This document shows positions 1 through 33,716 of a stretch of DNA of 64,000 nt, piece after piece. Source of the stretch: Pogona vitticeps (Eukaryota > Chordata > Lepidosauria > Squamata > Agamidae); assembly GCF_051106095.1 (NCBI RefSeq), contig NC_135793.1:8547001-8611000 (forward strand). The letters are read 5' to 3'. The notes under the pieces are model-generated. The model made no database searches. It worked only from the letters and a program-made list of their open reading frames with translations, and was not told where the DNA came from. The first letter of the stretch is position 1. Every line of letters begins with the position of its first letter. Both the position numbers and the translations under genes were made by a program.

Positions 1-1530
1 AGGCCCATAAGAAAGAAACCCAGTTTGGCGGCGGACGAAATTGGTAACTATAGGCCCGTCGCCAATGTTTCTTTCTTAAGCAAGGTAGTCGAGAGGGTGG
101 TGGCCGATCAGCTCCAGGCGTTCCTGGATGAAACAGATGCCCTGGATCCATTCCAGTCAGGCTTCAGGCCGCGCCATGGGACAGAAACGGCATTGGTCGC
201 CCTGTGTGATGACTTATTGAGGGAGGCCGACAGGGGCAAAGTGTCTCTGTTGGTACTCCTCGATATCTCAGCGGCCTTTGATACCATTGACCATGGTATC
301 CTCCTGGGGAGGCTCGCCGAGTTGGGGATAGGTGGCCGGGCCTTTGCTTGGCTCCGTTCCTTCTTGGAGGACCGTCCCCAGAGAGTACAGCTTGGGGAGA
401 ATGTTTCGGCCCCGTGGTGCCTTAATTGTGGGGTCCCACAGGGGTCGATCATCTCCCCAATGCTGTTTAATATCTACATGAGGCCGCTGGGAGGGGTCAT
501 CAGGAGGTGTGGAGTGCAGTGCCATCAATATGCGGATGACACACAGCTCTACATCTCCTTTTTTCCAACTGCAGGAGATGCCGTTCTGTCCCTTCAGCGT
601 TGCCTGGAGGCTGTACAGGAATGGATGCAGGAGAACGGGCTGAGGCTGAACCCGGACAAGACAGAGGTACTGAGGGTGGGCGCCCCCACACCTGGGGACA
701 TGGGAAACTCCCTCATTTTTGGGGGGGTGACCCTGCCCGCCAGGGATGGGGTCCGTAGCTTGGGTGTCCATCTTGACCCGGCGCTCACCATGGAGACCCA
801 GGTGGCGTCCGTGGTCCGTTCCGCTTTTTTCCATCTCAGGCGGATAGCCCAGCTGCGGCCCTACCTTGATGTGGGGTCTCTCACCACTCTGGTGCATGCG
901 CTTGTAGTCTCGAGATTAGACCACTGTAATGCGCTCTACATGGGGCTACCTTTGAGATTGCTGCGGAAACTACAGGTGGTGCAGAATGCGGCGGCCAGAC
1001 TACTCAGTGGGCTGAGAAGATACCAACATATCTCCCCCACTCTGGCCGCATTGCATTGGCTGCCAATCCGATTCCGCATTGATTTCAAAGTGTTAACGCT
1101 TACTTACAAAGCCCTAAACGGTTTAGGACCTCGATACTTGGCGGAACGCCTTCTCCCATCTAGATCTACCCGTGTCACTCGCGCGAGCCAGGAGATAAGG
1201 CTGAGGAGCCTAACGCCGAGAGAGGCCCGAAAGGAAAAGACCAGAATCCGGGCCTTCTCGGCGGTGGCTCCTCGCCTTTGGAACAACTTGCCCCCTGAGA
1301 TTCGCGCGGCTTCCTCGCTGGGCATTTTTAAGAAACAACTAAAAACATTGATGTATAGGCGGGCCTTCCCAACAGAAAACCCTTGACGATCTTTTTTCTT
1401 ATTCTGTTCTTTATTATTATTATTTTTTAATTTAAGTTTCTGCTGTAAAGTTTTAAAATTACATTGTTGTTTTTACTGTAAGCCGCCTAGAGTGGTCTAA
1501 TATGATCAGATAAGCGGGATAGAAATAAAA

Positions 1531-1561
<31 letters not shown>

Positions 1562-1564
1562 AAA
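1..1564 (+). mobile_element. L2/CR1-clade non-LTR retrotransposon (LINE), 3' part with open reverse transcriptase frame
   Basis: An open frame enters from the left edge and runs to a TGA at 1384-1386. From base 25 it gives 453 residues of reverse transcriptase and C-terminal region. Visible RT motifs are NYRPVANVSFLSK, QSGFRPRHGTETAL, LLDISAAFDTIDH, GVPQGSIISPMLF and the catalytic YADD at residues 169-172. The C-terminal region carries YKALNGLGPRYL and LWNNLPPEIRAA, typical of the L2/CR1 group. The 3' UTR (about 1387-1530) ends in a conserved AAGCCGCCTAGAGTGG-like block and an (AAATA/AAAT)n tail. There is no stop inside the visible frame, so the copy is probably young. The 5' part lies outside the window. 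The assignment to L2 rather than another CR1-group family is from memory of motif style. Confidence 0.85.
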
Positions 1565-3429
1565 CATATGTAATGAGTACAATAAACATGCAGTAAAGTA
1601 CAATGGCTAAAACAACAAACCTACTTGTAAATAGAAATACACAAATGAAAACTCATTTGAACATCTCAATAGTGTACAATGTTCAAACTAGTACAAGGCA
1701 GCCTTATATGATTTTGTCTTAATTAGCTTCCTAAAAACAGAAGAATAGTGCCTGGCAGACCTCTGCAAGGAGCTTGTTTCAGAGGAAAAAGGGGCCATGA
1801 CCAAGGAAGCTCGGTTCCTAATGTTGGCTTTTTTTGTCTCCTTGGATGTTATAATTCTTAACATCAAGGACTGCGAGTAGTGTGTGGGATAGGTAGCTGT
1901 TTTGTAAAAGAGATGTTCCACCAGATCTCTTATGCGTATCTATCACTGCCATGGAGTAGTCACAGTAGTGGCGTCCCACTTGTGTGTGATCTCTCTTGAA
2001 TTTTCTTCAGCACTGCTTCTGCTATCACTGCTTTATTCTTTTCAGCAACAGTGTGTACCAAAGACTTGCAGGAAATTGGCTTGGGACAACAGGGTTCTTG
2101 GGAGAAATTGTGTCAACCACCAAATTCTTTTTTCTGTTCTAAAGAGCAGGTAGGGCTTTGACAGGAACGCAGCCGTACCAGCTGGAAAACTGTATTTCTA
2201 TTTGGCATGCATTCCTAGATTTGGTGTGTATTGCTCTTGTCATTTGTCAGTTTGACTTTGCCCTGAGCAAGGTGCAGTCATGCTGCATGTCATTGACTTC
2301 TGAGCCATCTGTACTTAATGCTCTTATTCTTTCAGGCAAGGTGCACCCAGATAAGTGAAAAACTGATGCAGAAAATTAGTGCTGTGGATGGGTGTCTTTC
2401 CTGGGAGGAGGAGGGAAAACCACGATGTGTTAAATTTCATTTTAGTGGAAAAATGCTTACTTGGGCCACGTAGCCCTAGTGAACAAAGCCGTGACCACTT
2501 GGAGTCTGGTCAGCTTGCATCCTTCCTGCTGCAGCACTTGTCTGCCTCATGTAGCTGAAGTTGGAAGAGACCATTGAGTTGGTGGGTGTTTTTTCTTTCT
2601 GCTGTCAAAGCTACAGCTCAGAACTTGGCCTATCTGCTCACACGTTTTTCTGGTTTTAAATTTCTCCTGGCCCTTCGTGCAATTGTGTGGAGAGAGGGGG
2701 AGCCCTACGGGATCTCCATAGCATGGCTCCATTTTACATTTCTGAAAGGCAAAGGCTAGAAATGCAGGCCTCCTAACAGGGCGGTGGAATAGCAACACAG
2801 AGAAGTAGAGCAGGAGATGAATGATCATTCCCAACATTACGTATTATTTATAAGACTTTGCAAGTGAGTGTGCTGTTTATTGCTCACTGAGCGTTACTTC
2901 AGAGTTGAATTGTGCTGCAGCCTCACTGCTCCCAGCGATGTTTTGCGCTCCACTGCAAGTACGATGCGAACGCATCTAGAGGTAGTTGCTTCCAAGTCAT
3001 GTGCTCTGTAATTTTCTTATAACCCTTTCAATCTTGTCTGTTGCCACAACAGTGATGCCTGCTTGCTGTTTTTGCCAGTGCTGTCTAGCTGGGTGGTGCT
3101 TAAAGTTTTCAGGGAGAGCTGGAACATGCTTAAGTCAGCTATACTAATAACTCTTGAATATAGAGGACCAATATCAAAGTTTGAGACAGTAAGATACATG
3201 TTGAAGACAGCCCATGGGCCACTAAGAATCACAGACTTTTGTTGATTAGCATGTAATATTACATTTTTCGCTCAGGTCAGGTCTCCTTCACCAGATGGGA
3301 TAATATTGTCAAGGGACACATACTGTATGCCCATCTGGATATGTGTGTCTTTTCTGACAAGCGATAATAGGTAGCAGGCTATTTTTACACTTCACAGCAA
3401 AATCAGCAGTCCCTATTTCAAGGTGGTAA
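1565..3429. other. Intronic stretch with no recognised gene or element
   Basis: This is presumed ZDHHC9 intron, because the next exon upstream of 7168 is not found here. Only short open frames without family resemblance occur. The stretch is AT-rich single-copy-looking sequence with no exon carrying the missing ZDHHC9 N-terminus. Confidence 0.5.
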
Positions 3430-3672
3430 AGATAAGAAGACCTTTCTCTTTAGGCAAGCTTTCCCTCAGTGACTGGTTGTTGTGCCTTACTGCTTTGTAT
3501 ATGGTTATGGTGTTGCTTTTGTTTACTGATTCTTGGTTTGGTATTTGATTCTTTTTAGTTATTTGTATGCTTACTGTTATTAGCTAAATATTGTCTTCTA
3601 ATTATGTAAGCTGCATTTTGTCCCTTTTAAGGAGAAAGGCGGGGTAAAATATTTTAAATAAATGAAATAAAC
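3430..3672 (+). mobile_element. L2/CR1-clade LINE 3' remnant
   Basis: The sequence reads AAGACCTTTCTCTTTAGGCA, then a TTGTGCCTTA spacer, then TAAGCTGCATTTTGTCCC and GGAGAAAGGCGGGGTAAAAT followed by an AT-rich tail. The same order recurs at 46128-46641, where the upstream coding part is also kept. It is a 5'-truncated 3' end. Confidence 0.7.
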
Positions 3673-4622
3673 AGAGCCAACTTGTAAGTATAGCCAGATG
3701 GATATCCAAATCTGTGGTATGTTTCACTAAAAAGAAGTCTTGCCAGAGCACCGAGCTTTTGCATCAGGTTTATATCTCTAGAAGGGGTTTTTCCTCGCCT
3801 TGTCATATATTTCCACTAAAAATCTTGTTGTAATTCAAAGAGTAACATGTTTTATTTAGCATCACCTTTCATGGACTCTAGCCCACGTCATCAGAGGCGT
3901 GCTGATGCATTTCCACTCTGTATGGCTAAATGTGGTGCCTTCCATTGTAGACATTCCCAGAAGGCAGCTGCATCATTACCTGTTTCAGAAAAGGAAAAAA
4001 AAGAGTCTTGAACAGGGATGAGGACTTGCGTTGTGGGACTCACTGTCAAGTCCAACTTAAGTTGCACCGGTGACTCGACTGTTTTTTTTTTTTTCCAAAT
4101 GAGTCAGACTTTACTTGTGACTCCGAACCCACCCACCCCTCCCTTTTTCTTCTGGGGGAAAAAAACTTGTTTTTAATAGGAAATTGGATTTGGGACTTGG
4201 TACCAAGGACTCAGATTTGGGACTTGGACCCAACGATTTGCCAACGTCCTTGGTCTTGAGATAACCACCTTGTAAGATTCCATGCCAGATAAAACCTGTT
4301 AAAGCTTAAGGAAGTGGCTTGTAGTTCACTAAATACCAGCTAACGCCTGTTAGTTCTTAAAATGCACAAGAGTCTGTTTTTGTTGCAACAAACACACACG
4401 TCTATCCCAGAAATCATTTATTCCATTAATGGTGAAAGTGCTGTTTATATCTGAAAACAGCTGTCTGCCAAAGTTCGTGATGCAGCCAAATCAAAATGCC
4501 CCTGCATTTAGTTAATGAGATGATCTCAAAGGTTGGGGACAGGCTTTCTAACAGAGGAATATGGTTGTTAAACTCGCTGACTAGGAATGTGGATGTGACG
4601 TGGCGTGTGGGTTACTGCACTG

Positions 4623-4815
4623 TAGAGATGGGCACAAACTCCTGGTATGTCAGTTCATATCCCCACTGAACACCTGATTTGCGATTTGGCACCCTGCCCC
4701 CCTCCAGCGGGCGCCCATGCAGCTGAATAGGCGCCTGCCTGGTGCAGAGGCAGGGTGCTGAACCATGGTTAGGCTGCTGATGAACCACCAAACCAACAGT
4801 TCATGCCTGGCTCTA
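4623..4815. mobile_element. hAT-like miniature element
   Basis: The left end TAGAGATGGGCACAAACT is mirrored at the right end by AGTTCATGCCTGGCTCTA in inverted orientation. The flanking 8-mers CTGCACTG and CTGCAGAG agree at 6 of 8 positions, which suits a decayed hAT 8-bp target duplication. The interior is GC-rich and non-coding. Confidence 0.5.
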
Positions 4816-6822
4816 CTGCAGAGTGCTTTACTGTCAGCTGTGTGTTCATGTCAGGATTCTGAAGAACTCCCTATAAAGGACAAAGATCATGACCTGTTCT
4901 TTGGTAGCTCTGTTTAAGCTGTGCTGCTGTTTAGCTAAGTGACTGTCCTGTTTGCCGTACATTTTTGTCACTCAGATCTCCATTCTCCTCATTTTTTTTA
5001 AGACTATAGACAGAAATCGTCCTTGTCCATTCTACCTGGTAGTTTTGAGGGGAATGTCAATTCAGGTGGTAGGTGCAGCTGCCCCCACCCTTGCTAGTAA
5101 GATGGTGTTTCTATTTCTAAAAGATTAGTTTTAGTCAGTCAGGAAGAGCATTACAGATGTGTATGTGTGTAGTGGATCTTTTGTGCCTGGATTTTCCCTC
5201 CCTCCCCTGTAGAAATCTACATGCAGAATAAGAATGTTCAAAATTTATACATATATATTCATATTTCATTCTGATTTCCAGATACAGAATTTGGGAGTAT
5301 TTACATAGCAAAGCAGTTGTGAAATTGAGCAGTGGCATTTTCTGCTAGGCATTAATTTTTTTGTTTGTCTGTCTTATTTCACAGACGCCTTTCTCCTGAT
5401 AAGGAGATTCAAAGTATGTGTTAGGGGACTAGTTCAGTACAGGAGTGAATGAAAAAGAGGAAACAAGATGGGGAAGAGATTATAGCAACACATGGATTTC
5501 TTGAATAGTGCTCCACAGGGGAGGTTGTTCTTTCCTGGCACCACCAGGAAAGTCCGCAGAGCAACTGTTGGTGTGCCATTTCCTGCTCTTGCAGCAGGGG
5601 AGGGGTTGCTTTAGCTGGCAGCTCATGACAGGATTGATCATCTACTTTCGGTTTTTTTGTGCTTGATGTCGGATGCTGCTGTTCCTGTTTTCCTCACACC
5701 TTGGTGTGCAGTTTATCTCCCCCGCCCATCACAATGATTTTGGGTTTGTGTGCAGCAATATTGTTGAAGTGAAGTTAAGTAGACATGGTAGTGGGACGTG
5801 TCTCCCTTTCCTCCCCCCTCCTTTTTTTTTAAACCCCTGGGCAGTAGTCTGAAGGCACAGGATCCAGCGGCCTTTCTGCAGCTGAGCAGGCCTGGGCTTG
5901 AGTCCTTCGCCTACAGAAGATCTCAGGTTCAACCCTTGTTGTCTGTAGATACAGCTGGGGAAGACTCTGGTTTGAAACCCAACAGAGCCTCCAAAAGCAG
6001 CGAAGCTGGGGAACTGGTAGCCCTCTAAATGTGGTTGGGGACTCCATTTTGCCACATCTCATGTCCCGTGATGAGTGGTTATGGGAGTGATTGTTTGTCA
6101 CCTTCTGGATGATTGCAGGTTTAGGGAACAGGAGTCTGACCCTATGTAACCCAGCACCTTATAATCTTGGAACTTGTATATCCTCTAGGATGTAATGTGG
6201 AAAAACGGTGGGATGTAAGCAAAATCAGTGTCGTTAAAATCTCAGCTGGTAGTTGGAAGTGGGTGTTGATAGCTCGCAGAGAAAGGTAGCATGCCTTCTT
6301 TCCCCCTCACACCTCTGGAGCACTGGACAAGAATAGTGATGTGGGACCTGACCTGTGTACGTTGCTGTCTGTAAGGTAATGCTGCAAAGCTAGGAAAGAG
6401 CCCAGCACGTTTGTTTGCCATAAATATATTATAATTGAGACTTGCATCAAACATTGACCAGGTATGAAAATATTGGGTAGATGAATACTTTGTTATCAGT
6501 GCTGTGCCTTTAAAAGACTGTTGTTTGATCTCAGTGCTCCCCGGGGATAAACATGTCTCAACATAATTTTTTAACAGTAGCCATATGAGAGGACCAGAAT
6601 TGTACTTGCTTACAGATTTTGTTCAAGAATTTTTAGGCTTGTCTTAGCAACCAGTGCTAGAATTGAAAAATGGACTTTAAAAAAAACAAGCAGACATAAG
6701 TTTTTGAAAAAGTTTTTAGTGTGCAAAATTATGTGGCAAAGACTTCCAAGCCTCCCATAATGAGATTTTGGAAATCCATGGTATTTGGTTTATGCAGTTG
6801 TGATTATTTTGATTTGTGTGTT
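4816..6822. other. Intronic stretch with no recognised element
   Basis: No exon, terminal repeat or retroelement tail could be recognised. Short frames, for example around 5798-6028, lack family resemblance and codon structure. Confidence 0.45.
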
Positions 6823-6995
6823 GTATGCTATCAAGTCAGAACTTACAGTGACCCTAATAGGGTTTTCAAGATAAGTTTAGGGACTGTTTTTATCAGTTCC
6901 ATCCACCGCCCCGTGGGTTTCTGTGGCTGAGCAGTGTCTCAAAACCAGGTCACTTGAGTTTTAGTTCATTGCTTTATCTAGTATACCACACTGGC
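6823..6995 (-). mobile_element. tRNA-derived SINE (GTGGTATAC head, CTAATAGGGTTTTC tail region)
   Basis: On the minus strand it begins with a tRNA-like head (GCCAGTGTGGTATACTAGAT) and runs into a tail region containing GAAAACCCTATTAGGGTCAC and a CTGACTTGATAGCATA end. The same layout occurs at 18399-18585. It is old and moderately diverged. Confidence 0.65.
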
Positions 6996-7167
6996 TTAGG
7001 GTTTTATTATTCCTGTCCCCATGGCTTGGAACATCAAGGGGGAGAGGCATTCAGAAGGAGACATTTCAAAACAATGACCCTTTTTAAATTCTTCATGAAG
7101 TCTGTTTCAGCACACAGCAGGCTTGTCTCTCTAACTGCAGTCCCTGTGGGCTTCTCTTTTGTTATAG

Positions 7168-11305
<4,138 letters not shown>

Positions 11306-13980
11306 CCTCCAAAGTGGCCACGGACACTCTTTCTGCTCAGCTTACCCCTGTGAAGCTGCAGAGTTGACAAGGAGGGGCAGGGACAGCCGGCTGGACAGCA
11401 GCAACCTCAAGGTGTTCTCTCCCGTTGTTTGTTCACCAGTGGTTGTGACTCGTGTCTGCCAATGGAGGGATGCCAGCACTCCCCTTCTCATGGATGCTGC
11501 GCACCCACGATGCTGCCGAGGGACTCTTCTGTTCAAGAGGCAATCGCTGCTGCTGGCTGGGGCAGGCCCTCTTTGCCTGCCTTTAGTCTCAAACACTACA
11601 AAGTGTGAGCCTCTGTGGCCCAGCCCCAACATCCCTGAGGTGTGCTGGGAAGAAGAAGACAGAGCTGGGGACCATGTTCTGTGCCATCTTCTACCTGTGA
11701 TTGCAGTGTTGTGTATTTGCCTGAAGTTGGTGGCCAGTGGAGCAAATTGCTAATGGAGCCACGGCCAACTAGCTTTATATGTAGTATCCTTCCTAAATGT
11801 TCCCTGTCAAACCGTGCCATATGGCAGCTTGGAACCCCAAGCAGTCCATAATCATAAAATAACCAGCCAGGAGAGCACTGATCCTTCTTGGTCCCAGGCC
11901 CCTTTCATCTTCATATTGAAACTTTACAGTGTAGTATCATTTCCTACTTGGCCTCACTTCCGGCTCTTACATCTTCCTGCCTCCCCAGTCTTCTTTCTGC
12001 AGCATTAATGCTTGAATTGGGCATAGTGATGTCTGGTTTGCCCTTTTTCAGTAACAGTTCTGTTGGGACAGCTGGGGATTGAGGCCACAAGGGAGCAGAA
12101 AACCTGAGAGGACTTGACTGGAAAGGTGATTGGTGCATAGGTCTCGGAGCCAGGCAGCCATTGGGTGACTTTTGTGTGATTCCGAAATATTGTTGTATTC
12201 TGAGCTCACTGCTGAGTGATGCGATGGATATTATTTGCCTGTATAGTAACTGGTGTTTCTAGCCCATTTTGTCTCTCCCAGGCCCCTCCATGTAAAAGAG
12301 TGGAGAGAAGCTGTCAAAGAATAAGACTGACAGGGGAACTGTGGCTGCCATGAATGAAGGGGCCCTGACATTGTTGGGGGCAGCTGACCTGTGGCGTTTG
12401 GACAGAGTCTTCATTCATAGAACTCGCCTGCACATCTGCAGAAGTCTATGTCTTATGACTCTATTGTAATTGTGCCAATCAGATTAAGGTTGGAGAGTAT
12501 ATATATACTTAATGCTCCCCTGTAAAAACAAATACCCCGCACATAGAAAATGTCTGCATGGAGAAGAAGAGTAGCTAAAATCCTTCTCCCTGTAATGTTT
12601 TCTTCATGTAGGGAACTCTTCTTTGGTGCACAAAGCTGGGGTGCATTAAGAAAATACTTCTTACACCATGCCGAGCCAACATGTGTTTTCCTGTCACAGT
12701 GTCAGACGTATGATAAGTGCAACAGTTTGTCCTCACTTGAAGGGGGATTAAAAATGGCTAACATTTTCTCCCTCGCCTTCAACCTTTCCTGCCTCCTTGG
12801 GTATATAGATAACCAGAGAAAGAAGAGAAGGTGGGGAGAAAAAGTAAGAATTCCCCCCCTCCCCGCTATCTTGACCAGGTTTGGATGTATGAAGTCGTTG
12901 TATCCTTGGTTGTCCTGCATTTGCCAAATCGCTCTGTGGGCTGCAGGGGCTTTGGGAGATTCTGGCAAGGTACCTGTTGTTTATTTTTGGAGTAGCCAAA
13001 TGTCCTGACTAAATTTATGCTCTCTTCTTCAGCAGAGGTGGGATGGGGGCCAGTATCCTATTGAGCTTCCGCTGAGTACACCGTCATGCCAGCACTCTCT
13101 TATGCTTTGCTGTGGATAGTAGCACGTGGGGTTGTACCACTTGCACACTTGTTACCATTGCACAAGCAGTGATCTTCATGAAAAAGAGGCTCCGTCCTCC
13201 GCTGGCACAACGGCAACATTTGCACATGCAGCCTGATCCTGCATCACGTACGCTGGCAGACGTTTCTGCACAGCAGAGCTCGGTAGGATGCTAGCCAGCT
13301 CGGTGTTCTTGAGCACATCCTCTTTGCTTGACTAGAATGCCCGTTTCCCCCCTTGTCACTCGGTCTGTGTGGCTTCTTTCTTTCCAACTGCACACAACGG
13401 GAGGCAGGAACAGGAAAACACGCCTCTGACACTCCTTGCCGGTGTTGCAACCTTTCTCCCCGGGACAAGGTTGAAAACTACTGCCACACTCACTGTCAAT
13501 CAACTCTCAACAGCATTGCAACCATCTTGTCTGGGTTGTCTTTTCTAATGTACTGTGTCAAATGGCCCTGGGGAGCAGGATGATCCTGGTTGCCTGGAGG
13601 CTTCAGTGTTCCCCTCTGATCTCAACAATGAAGGCATTGGAATTTGTTTGGAGTGTCGTGTTTGTTGCCTTTACTAAACTCTTGTTCTCAGCATTGGGCT
13701 CATACCACAGCTAGGCCTTTTTTCTCTCCTACTTCTACATGTGGTTCAGTGTTTCCTTGAACTGCCTGCTTTGCGGTAAAACAAAAGATCGTTTACCTAC
13801 TTGAGGTATAGATTTTCCAGGGCATTGCCCTTTCAGTACGAACAGAAACCAAACCAAAGGCCATCAGTTGTGTCATATCAGCAAAATGGCAGGGATATGC
13901 ACTGCTGGCTGTGATCAGGCTTTGTTTACAGCATCTCCTCCTTGTGATTTGGTATATTATTAAAACCTGCGTGACAAAAT
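11306..13980 (+). other. ZDHHC9: Presumed ZDHHC9 3' UTR and tail-to-tail gap
   Basis: No exon or repeat is recognised between the stop codon and the repeat-like block at 13990. A possible poly(A) signal ATTAAA is at 13959-13964; an earlier ATTAAA lies near 12747. No clear AATAAA was found, so the true end is undecided. Open frames here are chance frames. Confidence 0.4.
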
Positions 13981-13989
13981 TGGGGTGAA

Positions 13990-14120
13990 GGATTCATCAC
14001 ACCCTTAAAACTAGCAGATATATTTCAGTGCAAGCTTTTGCAGATTTTAATCTAGAAGAAATGAAATCTCTTAGTCTTAAAGATGCCACAAGGCTCTCTG
14101 CTTTTGGTAGGTGTGCTGGA
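13990..14120 (-). repeat. Dispersed repeat resembling a hammerhead-bearing retroelement end
   Basis: On the minus strand it contains TTGTGGCATCTTTAAGACTA, then a small inverted repeat AGATT-TTA-AATCT-like stem, then GCAAAAGCTTGCACTGAAAT and CTAGTTTTAAGGGTGTGATG. The order resembles a widespread reptile repeat in which a hammerhead-like core precedes AAAGCTTGCAC. The core is decayed here. Family assignment is tentative. Confidence 0.35.
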
Positions 14121-14320
14121 GTGAAACAACACATCTTCCTCTCAAAACCGATTGAGGAGGGGTTAGGTCGATGAATGCCTAAAATGAACTGGCAGTAATA
14201 TATTGCAGAAATCACAGCAGAATAAGTGTCTGCTGTTGGGGCTGAGAAAAGTGTGGTAGGTGTTCTGTATTCTGAGCGATAACATAGAGGAGGCCAGACT
14301 TCTGCTATGGGGATAAATGT

Positions 14321-14326
14321 TTTATT
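14321..14326 (-). terminator. SASH3: Candidate SASH3 poly(A) signal
   Basis: TTTATT on the plus strand reads AATAAA on the gene strand, 760 bp after the stop codon. This gives a 3' UTR of about 0.8 kb. No transcript evidence is available. Confidence 0.45.
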
Positions 14327-15085
14327 GACACTCTGGATCTGATGTCTAAGACCTTCACTCATTTTGCCAGGCAAAGCACGACATCCCAGGCAGCAATCCT
14401 GTCCTGGTCCGAGTGAGGCTTGCTCTTCCTGGGCAGCTCAGCTCGTTCAGGAATTGCCCGCCTCTGCGGTTGACTGGGAAGTTGCAGCGGCACCCATACA
14501 ACTAACTAGCTGTTAACATGTATAACACTGAATACAGTGAAAGAGAAAAACAAAGAGTCCATTCTCTTCCTTGAGGCTGCTGCCTTGAAATAATACTCTT
14601 TGCTAGTGCGAAAGGGAGGGGCACATTTCCAGTTCTTCAGCGCAGGGGGAAGTGGGAGGGCATACGTAGTTGCATTCAGTATGGATAGCTGTGCGCCCTG
14701 CCGAATAGGCCCTGTTCAGGATCATTTTGCATCAGGAGGACCTGTGAGAAACGAGGCCAATCCTGATTCACCCACATGTTCAGTGGCTCTCAGTTCCTGA
14801 GTGGCTGTGTAGCAACTGCCCCATTATATGTGAGAAGACTGGAAGGTGGCCTTGCCTAAATAGAAAAAGCCCATGTCTGAGGGTTTTCTGGCCCAGCAAA
14901 GAGCAGGGTCCTGGGCTATAGGAATTGTATTGATCCAGCCTGTCAGCCAGGTGCAGGAGAACTGGAGTGGTGATTTTACTCCATCCAAAGTGGAAGCTTA
15001 TGCTGCTGCACAGCTGTGGCTTCAGGCCTTGAGGCGGGTGGCCCACCGAGAACAGCCGCTTGTGTGCGCATGGAGTGGGTGGGCT

Positions 15086-31487
<16,402 letters not shown>

Positions 31488-32320
31488 GGCGGTGCTACCT
31501 CTGGACGAAATCCAGGAACGGGTTGACGGGGTGAAGCAAGAGAGCCCCGGAGAGGGGCCAACAGGCAGGCAACTCACCAGCCGAGCAACTCACCAGCCGA
31601 GGCCAGGAAATGTGCAGGAAATCACTGCATCACATGGGGGGGGCCCTTTTCCCAGCAACAGGGCCTCCGCCAGCCACCGAAGTGGGGCCCAGCCCTCTGC
31701 TTGCACATTTGACGCAGGAAGGAAGTGGTGGCTTTCACATGTTCTTGAAGGCTTCATCTGAGACGTTGGGAGGGAGAGATGGCGGAGGGGAGAGAGAGGG
31801 GCCACGTCTTGACGCTCGAAAAGAAAGCTATTTGAGATAGGGCTGTCACTTCACTGTGGGTCAAGGGCACCGGGTTGGTTTGGGGATCAAGAGGGGGAGA
31901 GTCACAGGTGTTGCAGTTGGAGTGTTTGGAAATCCAGTTGCGAGTCTTCACTGAGCCACCAAATTCCAGATCCCTTTGGTCAAATTAGCCACTGCAGCTG
32001 ATGGGAAACGGAGAAGGATGTTAACTCAATTGCACTTCTGATTCAACTGGGCATGCATAAATTTAAAGTGTTTGAATTTGTATCCATGTGTGTACATATG
32101 TTTATGTATAACAATTAGGATTGACTTTTCCCTGTGTGATCAGTTGATTCGTTCTTGTAAAGACAGGGGCTTGTTTGTGGTGATGTTTCAGTTATATAGT
32201 TGGAGGATGATGTTTAGGACTGGGAGCATCCACGTTGATGTTCTTTCTCTCCAATCATCCTCTTAAATTTTTACATATATGTATGGAGACATCTTTGCCC
32301 GCACTCAGAAACACTTTTGG
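31488..32320. other. SASH3 5' flank / 5' UTR and intergenic DNA
   Basis: This is moderately GC-rich sequence immediately upstream of the SASH3 ATG. Part of it must be 5' UTR and promoter, but no TATA box or transcription start could be placed. Confidence 0.35.
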
Positions 32321-32326
32321 CGGAGT

Positions 32327-32382
32327 TACACACATACACACACACTCTCTCTCTCTCTCTCACTCACTCACTCACTCACTCA

Positions 32383-32464
<82 letters not shown>
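32327..32464. repeat. Compound (CT)n-(CACT)n-(CA)n microsatellite
   Basis: Short (CT)n and (CACT)n runs lead into an uninterrupted (CA)n array that ends at about 32464. Confidence 0.98.
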
Positions 32465-32468
<4 letters not shown>

Positions 32469-33579
32469 AGATTAGTGTTAGATTACCTTATCACCTTTTA
32501 CCAGTATTGATGTATTTAGATATTTAGATCTAGATCACCTCTTGATGATATATTTTTTAAAATTATGGCTAAAACAAAATCAACCCAGATAAATAAAAGA
32601 CATTCTTGTGGCATACAGTATTTCTGTACAGGTTTAAAAAAACTTCTGAATGCTTCCAGCTTTCCCCAAACACTTACAACCCTTTCAAAATCAAGCAGCT
32701 TGACAGACCGATAAAAGGATCAGCAGAGGTGGGACCAGAGGAAGGAAGGAAAGAAGGGGGCGGCTGTGAGCAGAAGTGCGAATGGCATTGCATCGAATGT
32801 GAACACGAAGCTCCTGAATCAATCCAAAGCCCTTGTGTGTTCACTAACGCTAATTCAACCCTAATACAGGCTGCAAATTAAATTGCAGTGTAGCTGCAAC
32901 CTTAGCTGGATTTACCAAGCTTGGGGTGCAAAACCTGTCACTCTGTGGACTACGGAACCTATTACCCCTCACTATTGACTGTCTTTGAAAGGAGTTGGAG
33001 CCCCACATCTGGAGAGTTGGGGGAACATATCCCCTACCCTAGCATTAAACCATGAGGGAACCATTCGGATTGGCAACCATGGCTCTTTTGCTGTTTTTCC
33101 CACTGTAACTCCCCTCGGTCCTCACCTTTAGCTGTGCTGGCCGGGGTTGATGGGATTTGAAGGCCAAAAACATCTGGAAAGATGCAGTTGGCCAGCCTAG
33201 CAGTGCGTCAGCCTGACAGGTAGAAACAAGTAGGAATCCGAGGGCCTGAGCACATTGCTGGAATAAACTGGCAGAGGGAAATTTTTTTCTTTCTTTCTTT
33301 TTTAAAATTGGGCTAAAATCAGGTGGACTTTAGCCCGAATCTAAAACGTTTGGGTCTGTAGGTTTGTCCTCACCACCGCTGTCACCTCCTCCTCCCAGGA
33401 CGACCCAGGCGAGAGAGCAAGCCAGGCAGGTGAATAAGGCAGGGAGTGAGCAGAGGGGCAGGTAACCGGGGGGGGGGGTAGGTAAGTGGATCACGTTGCT
33501 AAAATGCCTGCTATCTGGTATTGCAGTGCATCAAAGAGTGGGGAAAATAATAATAATAAAGGCTCACATGTACGGAATT

Positions 33580-33716
<137 letters not shown>

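Noticed and set aside
1565-7167. Search for ZDHHC9 N-terminal exons
   Set aside because: Nothing resembling TRKWEKLPGRNTFCCDGRV or the first membrane segment was seen; the exons probably lie left of the window.
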